From the NCBI GenBank assembly GCA_017545535.1, contig JAFWMS010000011.1:1-64000 (forward strand): 64,000 nucleotides of DNA, in the 5' to 3' direction. Under the pieces are notes generated by a model that was given only the letters and a program-made list of their open reading frames with translations, was not told where the DNA came from and did not search any database. Both the position numbers and the translations under genes were made by a program. Each line of letters begins with the position of its first letter. The first letter of the stretch is position 1. The stretch is from Clostridia bacterium. GTDB taxonomy: Bacteria; Bacillota; Clostridia; Christensenellales; CAG-138. Positions 16,852 through 26,084 of the stretch are shown one piece after another.

Positions 16852-18337
16852 GGGACACCTCCTGAAACAGATCGTATTTATCGATGTCCATCTCCACCTG
16901 ACCCTCTGCAAAGAAGGATATCCCGGTGGCGGAAAGGTCGGTGAGGACCGTGGCAGTGACGGTCTGCTCGCCGTCGTTGAGGAACACCTCCACGCTGTAG
17001 CGGTCCAGGATCATCCGCAGTTTCAGCTCGCCGCCCCGATTGGGCACCAGCGCCCGGCGCTGATGGATATAGGCACGGCGGGAACCGGAGAACTTGCGGT
17101 CGATCCGCAGGATGGATTCATGGGGGCGATAGCTGAGCTTGGTGAAGAACCGCTCGTCCTCCATGAATCGTATCTCAAACTTATGATAGACATATCCCGG
17201 GGCGGGGCGAATGGTGATCTCCATGTCCACCATGCGACCCTCGACGCCGGGAAGGCGCAATTCGCCATCCACCCGGACGTTTTCATAGGACACCCGGCGG
17301 CTCCGATGCTCCTCCAGCTCTCGGATGGGCCGCTGGTACAGTCGCCCGCTGCGAAGGAACAGCTCCCGGGGCAGGCTCATCTGGCCATACCACAGCAGAT
17401 CCTTCCGGCCCGCGTTTTGGCAGGCGTCCCAGTTCTGCATCCAGCCGATCATCACCCGCCGCCCGTCGGGGGTCAGAATGGTGGTGGGGGCATAGAAGTC
17501 GATGCCGTAGTCCACGGCGTGGTCCGTTTCGGGAACGAACCGCTTGCCGTCGTCCTCCAGATGACCGATGAAGGCCACGGTGCCGTTTCCGTTGTGATAC
17601 TCGAAGTCCTGGGGCAGCATGTCCTGAGGGCTGACGAGCAGCACGGCCTTCCCGTCCAGCATAAAGAAATCGGGGCACTCCCACATCAGGCCCAGGCGGC
17701 CGTCGTTCTCCGCAAAGACGCTTTCAAAGCGCCAACGAAGCCCGTCCTCGCTGGAAAACAGCAGAAGCTTTCCCAGCCGCTCCTTGGTGCAGGTGCCGAC
17801 GATGGCCCGGTAGGTTCCGTCCGATTCCCGCCAGATGCTGGGGTCTCTGAAATCGTAGGGGCTGCATTCATCGGGCAGATCGGCCGCGGTGAGCACGGGG
17901 TTGCCGGCATACTTTTCATAATCTATCCCATCCCCCAGGGCCAGGCATTGAACCTGCAGGTTTTCCCGGGTAGCCCCGCCCTCCCGGCGATTGCCGGTGT
18001 ACATCAAAAGCTGCCGCCCGTCCGGCATCTCCATGGCGCTGCCGGACCAGCATCCGTCAGCATCATACCACTCATTGGGCGCCATGGCCGCTGGCAGATA
18101 CCGCCAGCTCAGCAGATCGCCGCTGACGGCGTGGCCCCAGTGCATGGTGTCCCAGCAGGTGTCATAGGGATTGTACTGATAGAACAGATGATACTCCCCC
18201 TTGTAGAAGGAGAACCCGTTGGGATCGTTCATCCAGCCCGTGCAGGGGGAAAGATGGAACTTGGGTCGAGCCATCTCAGGTATTTGCCGGGACGCCTCCC
18301 GCTCATAGGCTCTTGCGAACAACAGTTTCTGGTTCAT
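16838..18337 (-). CDS. Cytoplasmic GH32 beta-fructofuranosidase (cluster B)
   Basis: A 499-residue enzyme without signal peptide, homologous to the one at 14099-15583. Catalytic motifs WMNDPNGF, FRDPSIW and WECPDFF are intact. A C-terminal sandwich domain follows. The start overlaps the stop of the YesL-type gene by 4 bp, and the end overlaps the fructokinase start. It would hydrolyse oligosaccharides delivered by the cluster B importer. The two cytoplasmic GH32 enzymes may differ in chain length or linkage preference. Confidence 0.92.
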   Translation of the reverse strand: MNQKLLFARAYEREASRQIPEMARPKFHLSPCTGWMNDPNGFSFYKGEYHLFYQYNPYDTCWDTMHWGHAVSGDLLSWRYLPAAMAPNEWYDADGCWSGSAMEMPDGRQLLMYTGNRREGGATRENLQVQCLALGDGIDYEKYAGNPVLTAADLPDECSPYDFRDPSIWRESDGTYRAIVGTCTKERLGKLLLFSSEDGLRWRFESVFAENDGRLGLMWECPDFFMLDGKAVLLVSPQDMLPQDFEYHNGNGTVAFIGHLEDDGKRFVPETDHAVDYGIDFYAPTTILTPDGRRVMIGWMQNWDACQNAGRKDLLWYGQMSLPRELFLRSGRLYQRPIRELEEHRSRRVSYENVRVDGELRLPGVEGRMVDMEITIRPAPGYVYHKFEIRFMEDERFFTKLSYRPHESILRIDRKFSGSRRAYIHQRRALVPNRGGELKLRMILDRYSVEVFLNDGEQTVTATVLTDLSATGISFFAEGQVEMDIDKYDLFQEVSREKV

Positions 18338-18978
18338 TCAAACTTCTCCTTTTCCATCCGCGCCTTGTCCTCGGGCCGCATGTGTTTGAGGAACGTCCAT
18401 TCGATGGGGAACGTGGCGCCCCAGTACACCGTGGCGGGAATGAAGATCACCGTGGCGGGCAGTGTCAGGGCAAGAGCCATGCCGCCCATCACCAGGACCA
18501 TCACGCACAACATCTTGACGGGATGGGCCCTGAGCAGCATAAAACTATACCGCAGCACCTCTTTCACGGTGCCGTTGAACCGGGCCGCATAGGCGGCGAG
18601 ATACACCGTCCAGGTGAGGGCCAGCACCACAAGGGTCAGCGTGACGCCATAGAACCAGCCGAAGGAATACCCCTGCAGGATCAAGCTCCTGAGCAGCAGG
18701 GCGTCCGCGCCAAGGAACCCAAGGATGGCCAGCGCCACCAGCCAGGTGAGGGTGGACCGTTTGAAGTTCTCTTTGAAGGCGGAGAAAAAGCTGTTCCAGA
18801 GATAGTCCTCTCCCTCGCGGACGTGGTGGTATGCGGCGCTGTACAGAGCCGTGGAGGCGGCCCCCATGGTGAAGATGGGCAGCGAAAACACCACCCATAG
18901 CACGCTGAGGGCCATAAGGTCGAACATCGCCGTCAGGAACCGCATGATGGGATTGTTGATGTCCAGCAGTCGGCGCAT
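18334..18978 (-). CDS. YesL-family (DUF624) membrane protein
   Basis: A 214-residue protein with about five transmembrane helices. The N-terminal pattern (NNPIMRFLTAMFDLMALSVL and GAASTALYSAAY) is typical of DUF624/YesL, a family that accompanies LplB/YtcP importers in Bacillota. Biochemical role unknown. AAAGGAG precedes the ATG. It lies between the extracellular GH32-like lipoprotein gene and the cytoplasmic GH32 gene, with 15-bp and overlapping junctions. Confidence 0.85.
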   Translation of the reverse strand: MRRLLDINNPIMRFLTAMFDLMALSVLWVVFSLPIFTMGAASTALYSAAYHHVREGEDYLWNSFFSAFKENFKRSTLTWLVALAILGFLGADALLLRSLILQGYSFGWFYGVTLTLVVLALTWTVYLAAYAARFNGTVKEVLRYSFMLLRAHPVKMLCVMVLVMGGMALALTLPATVIFIPATVYWGATFPIEWTFLKHMRPEDKARMEKEKFE

Positions 18979-18993
18979 GATGCGCTCCTTTCC

Positions 18994-20544
18994 TTATCGG
19001 GTATATTGTTTGAGAGCAGAAAACGTGACGGTGTTGTTTTCGGCGAACAGCTTCACGGGTTTGCCGGACACGCCGTAGAGCCGGACCGTCAGGGCAGCCA
19101 GGCCGTCCAAATAGAAGACGCCCACGGAACCCTCCTGGATGTAGGTGAAGGTATATTCCTTCCCCGCCTCCAGCTGGACTGCTGTCTCGGTGATGAGGGT
19201 GCTGCCCTCGTTGAATTGAAGGGACAGCGTGCCCTTGGCGGGGTCCAGCACGATGGTCTTATATTTTTCCTGACGGCCGTTGTAGTCGAAGGCCAGGCCG
19301 AAGCTGCCGGTCTTCTCAAACTTCAGCGTGCCGGTGAGGACATAGCTTTCGTAGGCCGTTAACAAATCGGCGTAGTTATAGGCGGAACCGGCGGCGATCT
19401 CAGTCTCCATACTGTCCACAAGGAGCTGACGGCGGGCGGTGTGCTGGGCGATCACAGCGTCCACGGGAGCGAGGTACAGCGTGCCATCCGGGTTCTGGAG
19501 AAGCTTCTGCACCGCTAAATTCCCCGCCCATCCATTCACATCCTGAGTGGAGGACACGGATTCCGAGCGCCGGGCCCATCCAACCATGTAGGTGTCGGCG
19601 CCGTTATCCACGTGCTTGGCGGCATAGAAGAGCTTGCCGTCCAGCCGGACCGCGTCGCCGTAGGGGCCGTAGGGCGAATCGGACATGGCGTACCACAGGG
19701 TATCATCCTGGCCGGAATAGGTCAAGTAGTATTTTTCACCCATCTTAAAGGTATCGGAGCACTCCAGGTTCCAGAAGGAGGCCGTGGGGTCCGTAAAGAT
19801 GATGCCGTCATAGGTAATTGTGGTAAGATCCCCGGACAGGGTGAACTTCAAAATCCGGGCCTTGTTGCTCTGAGCGGCGGTAACGGTCAGGGTGATGGTG
19901 TCCGTGGCCTCGTCGTAATAGGCCTGGGGATCCCTGAAATCGTTCTTCTGGCCCAGCTCGGAGGGCGGAACGATCTCCCAATCCGCCACCTTCTCGAAGG
20001 AGGTGAGGCTGGAGCCCTTGGCTACCAGGATCTTCTCCTTGAACTCATAACTGTCGGAGAAGGCGTGACCGGTGTAGAAGAAGTAGTAGGTGTCCTTCAC
20101 CTTTACCACGGAGCCAGTGCCGATCCAGCCGTCCTGGCCGCCGGCACGGGAGGCTTCCAGCACCACATCGTCCTTCTCGGTGTAGGTGACGAAATCCTTA
20201 GTGGTGGCCAGATAGATGGAGTGGTTGTAGGAATCGCCGCCCTCCTTCAGGTAGTAGATGTAGTAGGTGCCGTCCTCGTAATAGGGCATGGTGTCCCCCA
20301 CGTAGGGCTGGGCGGTACCGTCCTGGGCGGGCAGGAAGAAGGCTTTGTAGGCATAGGCCGCCTCCTGGCTGCCGGGGGTGCGAAGCAGCCCAAAGTCCGT
20401 TTCGTTCTCCGGAAAAGCGAAAGTTTCCCCGTCCGCGGCCACATTGGCAGGAGCAGCGGGCTCAGCTTCCTTCCCTTTGCAGCCGAAGGCGAGGCTCAAC
20501 AGAAGCAAGAACGCCAGAAACAGGGCTTGAATACGTTTATTCAT
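18994..20544 (-). CDS. Extracellular GH32-like (clan GH-J) lipoprotein
   Basis: A 516-residue lipoprotein (lipobox LAFGC). It carries a five-bladed beta-propeller of GH32 type: GDTMPYYEDG with the putative nucleophile Asp, NDFRDPQAYY with the second carboxylate, and WNLECSDTF with the putative acid/base Glu. A C-terminal sandwich domain of about 150 residues follows. The nucleophile motif differs from classical WMNDPNG enzymes, so it belongs to a divergent subgroup. It probably trims fructans or fructosides at the surface. ATAGGAGG precedes the ATG, and a UUCG-capped hairpin lies in the gap after the upstream gene. Confidence 0.82.
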   Translation of the reverse strand: MNKRIQALFLAFLLLLSLAFGCKGKEAEPAAPANVAADGETFAFPENETDFGLLRTPGSQEAAYAYKAFFLPAQDGTAQPYVGDTMPYYEDGTYYIYYLKEGGDSYNHSIYLATTKDFVTYTEKDDVVLEASRAGGQDGWIGTGSVVKVKDTYYFFYTGHAFSDSYEFKEKILVAKGSSLTSFEKVADWEIVPPSELGQKNDFRDPQAYYDEATDTITLTVTAAQSNKARILKFTLSGDLTTITYDGIIFTDPTASFWNLECSDTFKMGEKYYLTYSGQDDTLWYAMSDSPYGPYGDAVRLDGKLFYAAKHVDNGADTYMVGWARRSESVSSTQDVNGWAGNLAVQKLLQNPDGTLYLAPVDAVIAQHTARRQLLVDSMETEIAAGSAYNYADLLTAYESYVLTGTLKFEKTGSFGLAFDYNGRQEKYKTIVLDPAKGTLSLQFNEGSTLITETAVQLEAGKEYTFTYIQEGSVGVFYLDGLAALTVRLYGVSGKPVKLFAENNTVTFSALKQYTR

Positions 20545-20568
20545 AGGTGCCTCCTATAAACGGGACAA

Positions 20569-20590
20569 GGGGGATGGCGAACCATCCCCC
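20569..20590 (-). repeat. Perfect hairpin with UUCG loop between two lipoprotein genes
   Basis: gggggatgg (20569-20577) and ccatccccc (20582-20590) form a 9-bp stem; in the minus-strand transcript the loop is UUCG. No T tract follows. It probably stabilises the upstream mRNA segment or modulates read-through into the GH32-like gene. Confidence 0.7.
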
Positions 20591-20607
20591 ACATATGGTC
20601 AGTCAGA

Positions 20608-22434
20608 TCACATCACGGGCATCTGATAGATGGTAACGCTGGTGAACTCCACGGTCACGCCGCCCAGGGCCGCGGTGGCCTCAGAGCCGAACTGGAACAG
20701 AAGCTCGCAGGGCATATCGGTGATGAAGATGTCCTTGGTCTCAAAGGTGAAGGTCTGCTCCTCGGTGGTGAAGTCCATGCCTTCGGAAACGCGGGGATCC
20801 CAACCGCCCTGAGGATTCAGGAAGAAGCCGCAGGACACGGGCTTGTCGGCCTTGGCCTTGATCTCCACGATGAAGTAGCTGTCGGAGGGCAAGGTGATGG
20901 GGCAGATCAGCTTGTTGTGCCAATCCACGGTGCCGCCGTCGTCGATCCGGTAGAAGAGGCTCCCGTCGGCGGTCCAGATGGTGCCGACGCCATGCTCATT
21001 GTCCTCATCGGTGCCGTTGAAGGTCTGCCAGGGATACTTCTCGGTGTCCACGTTCTCAGCGTACATGCCGAAGGGGGCGAAGGCTTCGATGGTCTTCTTG
21101 GTCTCCTTGTCGCCGCCCACCTTGTTGAACACGAAGTTCTTGATGGTCAGCTTGTTGGTGGTCACGCCCTCTGAGGCGTTGCCGATCTGCATACGGATGA
21201 CGGGATCCTCCACGCTGGCTTCAGCCACGAACTGGGAGGAGATAACCTTCTCCTCGCCTTCGCCAAGGCCGAGTCCGTTGAAGTTGGCACGGGCCTCATG
21301 GTACTTGGTGGCGCTCTCCACCAGGGCCTCGCCGCCCTGCGCATGCTCGGCAGCGATGGTGAAGCTGTAGTTGTACTTGGTACCCTGCTCGATGGTGATG
21401 CCGGGGAGCTCCAGGTTGGCCTTGAGGCTCCACACGCCGCCCTCGGTCTGGTAGGAATCGATGGTCACCACGGCCGCGCCGTCCTCAAAGGCCACGCTGG
21501 CCGCCGCACCGTCGCCGGCTTCCACGAAAGCGCCGCTGCCCGCGAATTCGGCGGTGTACAGGGGCTCCAGGACCTCCTGGCCCACGATCTCATAGATCTC
21601 CACCTTGTCGATGGTGACGGTGAAGTTCTCGGGAGTGGTGTCGGCGGGGTTGTCGGGGTTGGGGGTGATCTTGCCCAGGTGGAGACGCAGCTCAGCGCTG
21701 CCGGCCTCGGGGGCGGTGAAGTTCATCTCGATGGGCTTCATGGTCTCATCGATGCGGAAATTCCACACGTCGGAACCGAAGGTGGCCCAATCCTCCACGG
21801 CTTCATTCTTGGCGATGAAGTGAGCATAAGTGGGGGCGGTGGACTTGGCCCAGACCTTGATCTTGTAGTCCGCACCGGCCTGCACGGCAAAACCGGGCTT
21901 CACGAAGCGGACCGCGCCGTCGCCGTCGCCGGGGTTGGTGATGTCAAAGACGAACGCGCCGTCCTTCAGTGCGCCGGTAGCTTCCGCGCCGTCGATGACA
22001 GCTTCCCAGCCGTGGGCGTCGGTGGCTTCGGCGGTGGTGAAGTCAAACTCCTTCAGCAGGGTCGCTTCGCCGGTCTTCTTGGTGACGGTCAAAGTGGCGT
22101 AGGCTTCCGCCGTGGCGCCGGCCTTGTCGGTGACCGAGTACACCAGTTCATAGGAACCGGCGTTCTCCGGGGTGGCTTTGCCGCCCTTGAAGTCCAAGGT
22201 TGGGGTGGATTCCACAGTGATCATGGTGGTCAGATCCCCGTCTTCCGCGTCGGAGGCGGTGACGCCGGCCAGGGCGTCAAAGACCTGTCCCGCTTCCACA
22301 GAGGCGTCCTGAACGCCGCTGATGGCGGGCTTCTGGTTCTCGGCAGTGGCCACCGGGGCCTCCGTCTTGCCGCCGCAGGCCGCCACGGACAGGACCATGA
22401 CCAGGGTCAACAGAATCGCGATAAGCTTCTTCAT
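20608..22434 (-). CDS. Surface lipoprotein with Ig/cadherin-like and CBM-like domains
   Basis: A 608-residue lipoprotein (lipobox LSVAACGG). After the signal comes a bacterial Ig-like segment (about residues 35-120; motif DAEDGDLTTMI, typical of DUF5011/HYR-type repeats). Two or three beta-sandwich modules resembling CBM4/9-like carbohydrate binders follow (about 125-290, 295-440 and 450-605). No catalytic motif. It is likely a fructan-binding surface protein, the cluster B counterpart of the repeat lipoprotein at 3208-5391. Domain boundaries are approximate. Confidence 0.78.
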   Translation of the reverse strand: MKKLIAILLTLVMVLSVAACGGKTEAPVATAENQKPAISGVQDASVEAGQVFDALAGVTASDAEDGDLTTMITVESTPTLDFKGGKATPENAGSYELVYSVTDKAGATAEAYATLTVTKKTGEATLLKEFDFTTAEATDAHGWEAVIDGAEATGALKDGAFVFDITNPGDGDGAVRFVKPGFAVQAGADYKIKVWAKSTAPTYAHFIAKNEAVEDWATFGSDVWNFRIDETMKPIEMNFTAPEAGSAELRLHLGKITPNPDNPADTTPENFTVTIDKVEIYEIVGQEVLEPLYTAEFAGSGAFVEAGDGAAASVAFEDGAAVVTIDSYQTEGGVWSLKANLELPGITIEQGTKYNYSFTIAAEHAQGGEALVESATKYHEARANFNGLGLGEGEEKVISSQFVAEASVEDPVIRMQIGNASEGVTTNKLTIKNFVFNKVGGDKETKKTIEAFAPFGMYAENVDTEKYPWQTFNGTDEDNEHGVGTIWTADGSLFYRIDDGGTVDWHNKLICPITLPSDSYFIVEIKAKADKPVSCGFFLNPQGGWDPRVSEGMDFTTEEQTFTFETKDIFITDMPCELLFQFGSEATAALGGVTVEFTSVTIYQMPVM

Positions 22435-22454
22435 GGGTTTGCCTCTTTCTTACT

Positions 22455-24149
22455 TTATTTGGTGATGTACCGATCGTAGGCGTCCTGATAGACTTTCTGG
22501 ATGCCGCCGATGTTGCACTTGCCGTTGAGATCCTTCTGGAAGGTCTCCCACTGTGCATCGCTGACACCGCCGCCCATCAGCCACTTGATCAGGTTAGTGC
22601 GGATGTAGTCGTTCAGGTTGGTCTCATAGTTGGCCAGGGTGTTGAGCTCATCCAGGGTGAACTGGAGGTTGGAGTAGCAGGGCTTCACGTTTGCGGGCAT
22701 GAACGGGGTGGCATGGGCGGTGAGCCGCTCCAGACGGAGCTTAGCCCGGGGCTCCATGTTCACCACGTTGTTCCAGGCGTAGTCGGAGAGATAGATGATG
22801 CCCAGCGGTGCGTTCTGCAGCCGCAGCTCGTCAGAGGTGACGCCTTCGGGCAGGGGCTTCTGGACCAGCATGCCCTTCTCATCCAGCTGCTCCTCATAGA
22901 CGATGCCGATGGGGCCGTAGTTGATCTGGGCGGAGATCATGGGATCATAGTACCGGTCGAAGTATGCCAGGAGCACTTCCACGTTGGGGCAGTCAGCGAA
23001 GATGATAACCTCGCCTGCGCCTACTTCGGGGTTGTTGGAAATGCACAGGGTCTGATCGCCGTGAGGCCCGATGATGGGGTTGCAGACGATGTAGTTCTCG
23101 GGGTTGGATACCACGGTCTCGCTCTCCCACCAGTAGAAGGCGCCGTAGGTCTCCAGGCCCTTGCCGTTGGCCAGGAAGTTATCCTGGGAAAGCTCGAAGG
23201 ATACCTTATCGATGAGATTCTCGCTGACCCACTTGGCCAGGAAGTTGGTGGCCTCCTTGAAGCGCTCATCAAGGACCGTGTAGGTGACCTTGCCGTCCAC
23301 GATGATTCGGTGCTCCAGATTGTCGTTGAGGCCGAACATGCCGTACAGGTCGCACTGGTTCCCCTGCCAGTTGTTGTACACAAAGCTCAGGGGGCGCTCG
23401 TCGTCGGCCTTGCCGTTGCCGTTCATGTCGTTGTCACGGAAATAGCGGAGCAGGGCTTCCATCTGGTCGCAGGTCAGGTTCAGGCCGTCCTTGAGATCGT
23501 CCGCAGTAATTCCGGTCACCGCGCCGGCCTCGATGGCCGCCTGGGCCCAAGCCTTGTTGAGGAAGAGGATGTTGGGGTTCTGCAAGAGGCCCATCTCCTC
23601 GATGCGGGGCAGGGAGTAGATCTTGCCGTCCTCCACGTTGATGAGCTGGTTCTTGATGTCCGGGCGCTCCTCCAGGATCTTGGAGAAGTTGGGCATGTAC
23701 TCAAGGTAGTCGCTGATGGGCAGGAGCACCTTCCGCTTGGCGTACTTGATGATCTCGCCAGCGCCCATTCCGGCATGGTAGATGGCGTCAGGACGGTTGT
23801 CGGCGTTGCCGAAGATCAGATTCTTCTGCTGGGAATAGACGGACTCGGACACGTTTTCCCAGGATACGAACACGTTGGTGTTGGCGTACAGGTCCTGCAT
23901 GATCTTCATGTCGTTGTAGTCCAGGGCGGACGCGTTCTTGGAAGAGTAGATGCTGAAGGACAACTCCTTGGCACCCTTCTCGTTGAGGATGGGGGCCGTG
24001 GTGTCCTTCCACTGGAAGCCGTACTCCTCCACCAGCTTGTCCACACCGGCGCTCTCCTGCTTGGCTTCGGCCTTCTTGTCGCCACCGCCACAGGCCGCGG
24101 CCGTGAGGATCATCAGGGCCGCAAGGATCAAAACCAACAGTTTCTTCAT
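22455..24149 (-). CDS. Extracellular solute-binding lipoprotein (cluster B)
   Basis: A 564-residue lipid-anchored sugar receptor (lipobox LTAAACGGG) of the large LplA-like type. The start at 24149 follows AGGAGGAAAGC at good spacing; longer open frames run into the permease gene and are rejected. It lies 29 bp after the YtcP-type permease gene. It presents oligosaccharide to the cluster B permeases; the ligand is inferred to be a fructan fragment. Confidence 0.9.
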   Translation of the reverse strand: MKKLLVLILAALMILTAAACGGGDKKAEAKQESAGVDKLVEEYGFQWKDTTAPILNEKGAKELSFSIYSSKNASALDYNDMKIMQDLYANTNVFVSWENVSESVYSQQKNLIFGNADNRPDAIYHAGMGAGEIIKYAKRKVLLPISDYLEYMPNFSKILEERPDIKNQLINVEDGKIYSLPRIEEMGLLQNPNILFLNKAWAQAAIEAGAVTGITADDLKDGLNLTCDQMEALLRYFRDNDMNGNGKADDERPLSFVYNNWQGNQCDLYGMFGLNDNLEHRIIVDGKVTYTVLDERFKEATNFLAKWVSENLIDKVSFELSQDNFLANGKGLETYGAFYWWESETVVSNPENYIVCNPIIGPHGDQTLCISNNPEVGAGEVIIFADCPNVEVLLAYFDRYYDPMISAQINYGPIGIVYEEQLDEKGMLVQKPLPEGVTSDELRLQNAPLGIIYLSDYAWNNVVNMEPRAKLRLERLTAHATPFMPANVKPCYSNLQFTLDELNTLANYETNLNDYIRTNLIKWLMGGGVSDAQWETFQKDLNGKCNIGGIQKVYQDAYDRYITK

Positions 24150-24178
24150 GTTTGCTTTCCTCCTGATATGCTTTTTTA

Positions 24179-25084
24179 TTAACCCTTCAGGGAGCCGATC
24201 ATGACGCCCTGAGCAAAGTATTTCTGCACGAAGGGGTACAAGAGCAGCACCGGCACGCTGGACACGATGACCGACACATACTTGAGCTGGTTGGCCAGGC
24301 GGTACTGCTGCAAAATGGTTTCGCCGCTGCCGCCCACGGTGCTTTCGGAGGCGATCAGAATCTCCTTCAACACCAGCTGCAGGGGGTACAGGTTCTCGTT
24401 CTGCAGGAAGATCATGGCGTTGAAATAGCTGTTCCACTGGCCCACGGCGTAGTAGAGAGCCATGACCGCGATGATGGCCTTGGACAGCGGCAGCACCACT
24501 TCGCCGAAGATGCGGAAGGAGCCTGCGCCGTCGATAGTGGCCGCTTCGATGAGGGTGTCCGGGATACTGGACTCAAAGAAGGTCTTGGTCATGAACAGGT
24601 TCCACACCGACAGGATGGCGGGCAGGACGATGGCCCAGATGGTGTTCACGAGGCCCAGGCTGCTCATCACGTTATAGAACGGAATCAGGCCGCCGCCAAA
24701 GAACATGGGGATGATGAAGTAGATCATGAAGGCCTTCTTGCCGGGCAGCGTCTTGCGGCTCAGAGCCCAGCCTGCGGGCACGGTGACCAGGATGGAGAGG
24801 ATCACGGTGAGGGCGGTGTAGAAGATGGTGTTGCGGTAGCCCAGCCACACGTCCTTGCGCTCGATGATCTTGGAGAATCCCTCCATGGTGATCCTGACGG
24901 GGTACAGAACCACGTCGCCGGCCAGCACCGCATCCGGATCGGAGATGGCGGCGATGACGATGAAGTACAGAGGGTACAGCACGATGAGGGCCAGAATACC
25001 CAGGAAGATGGCGTTGATCGTGTAGAAGATCTTGTCGCCGGTGGTGTCCCGAAGGGCCATGCGTTTCACTTGTTGCTTTTCCAT
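24179..25084 (-). CDS. ABC sugar importer permease, YtcP type (cluster B)
   Basis: A 301-residue inner-membrane pore subunit with six helices and the EAA loop IEAATIDGAGSFRIFGEV. TAAGGAGGG precedes the ATG. It pairs with the LplB-type permease encoded 13 bp upstream. Confidence 0.92.
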   Translation of the reverse strand: MEKQQVKRMALRDTTGDKIFYTINAIFLGILALIVLYPLYFIVIAAISDPDAVLAGDVVLYPVRITMEGFSKIIERKDVWLGYRNTIFYTALTVILSILVTVPAGWALSRKTLPGKKAFMIYFIIPMFFGGGLIPFYNVMSSLGLVNTIWAIVLPAILSVWNLFMTKTFFESSIPDTLIEAATIDGAGSFRIFGEVVLPLSKAIIAVMALYYAVGQWNSYFNAMIFLQNENLYPLQLVLKEILIASESTVGGSGETILQQYRLANQLKYVSVIVSSVPVLLLYPFVQKYFAQGVMIGSLKG

Positions 25085-25097
25085 TTCGTCCCCCTCC

Positions 25098-26072
25098 TTA
25101 CCACAGCGAGTTCTCAGAGAACTTCTTGCTGGTGGTGTTGGCGATGATCAGCAGCACCACGTTGATGATAGAATTGAACAGGCCGATGGCCGTGGCGTAG
25201 GCCTGATCCGGCACGCCGGTGAGGCCGCGCTTGTAAACATAGGTGGAGATGAGCTCGGACACGGCCAGGTTGCCGTCGGTCTGCATGAGCAGCGCCTTCT
25301 CGTAGCCGACGCCCATGAGGCCGCCGATGGACATGATGAGCATGACGCTGACCATGGGCATGATGGCGGGCAAGTCCACGTGCATGACCCGCTGGAACCG
25401 AGTGGCGCCGTCCAGAATGGCCGCCTCATGCTGCTGCGGGTCCACGTTGGACAGGGCCGCGATGTAGATGATGGCGCTCCAGCCGAAGTCCTGCCAGTTG
25501 CTGGAAAGGATGTACATGGGCCGGAAGGCCGAGCTCTCCAGGAAGTAGGAATACCGTTCGCCGCCGAAGTGGGCCGCGATGTTGTTCACGAGGCCGTAGC
25601 GACCGAAGAACAGGGTCAGCATACCAACCAACACCACCAGGGAGATGAAGTGGGGGCCGTTGAAGATGGTCTGCAGGACCTTGGCCGTCTTCTTGCCCTT
25701 CATGGCATTGAGCATGAGGGAAACGATGATGGGCAGCGGGAAGCCGATCACGAAGCCGATGATGCAGATGAGGAAGGTGTTCTTCATCAAGGGCCAGAAC
25801 TGGGGATCGGAGAAGAACCGCTCGAAGTTCTGGAACCCGACCCAGATGGTGGAATCGGAGAGGATCTTATCGCCGGGCATGAAGTCCTGAAAGGCGATGA
25901 GCACGCCGTAGATGGGCAGGTAGTTGAACAGGAACACGACCAGCACCGCAGGGAGGACCATCAGCAGATACGGGGAGTTGTCCTTGAAGTACCGGACCCG
26001 CTTCTCCTTGGTCATTTTCTTTTTTGGCGCGCGCTCCTTCTTCAGGGACAGGCGCTTTGCATTTGCTTCCAT
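25098..26072 (-). CDS. ABC sugar importer permease, LplB type (cluster B)
   Basis: A 324-residue pore subunit with a basic N-terminal tail, six predicted helices and the EAA loop HEAAILDGATRFQRVMHV. AAGGAGGG precedes the ATG. It lies 12 bp after the ATPase gene, so ATPase, both permeases and binding protein form a complete importer operon here, unlike cluster A. Confidence 0.92.
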   Translation of the reverse strand: MEANAKRLSLKKERAPKKKMTKEKRVRYFKDNSPYLLMVLPAVLVVFLFNYLPIYGVLIAFQDFMPGDKILSDSTIWVGFQNFERFFSDPQFWPLMKNTFLICIIGFVIGFPLPIIVSLMLNAMKGKKTAKVLQTIFNGPHFISLVVLVGMLTLFFGRYGLVNNIAAHFGGERYSYFLESSAFRPMYILSSNWQDFGWSAIIYIAALSNVDPQQHEAAILDGATRFQRVMHVDLPAIMPMVSVMLIMSIGGLMGVGYEKALLMQTDGNLAVSELISTYVYKRGLTGVPDQAYATAIGLFNSIINVVLLIIANTTSKKFSENSLW

Positions 26073-26084
26073 GGGTTTCCCTCC

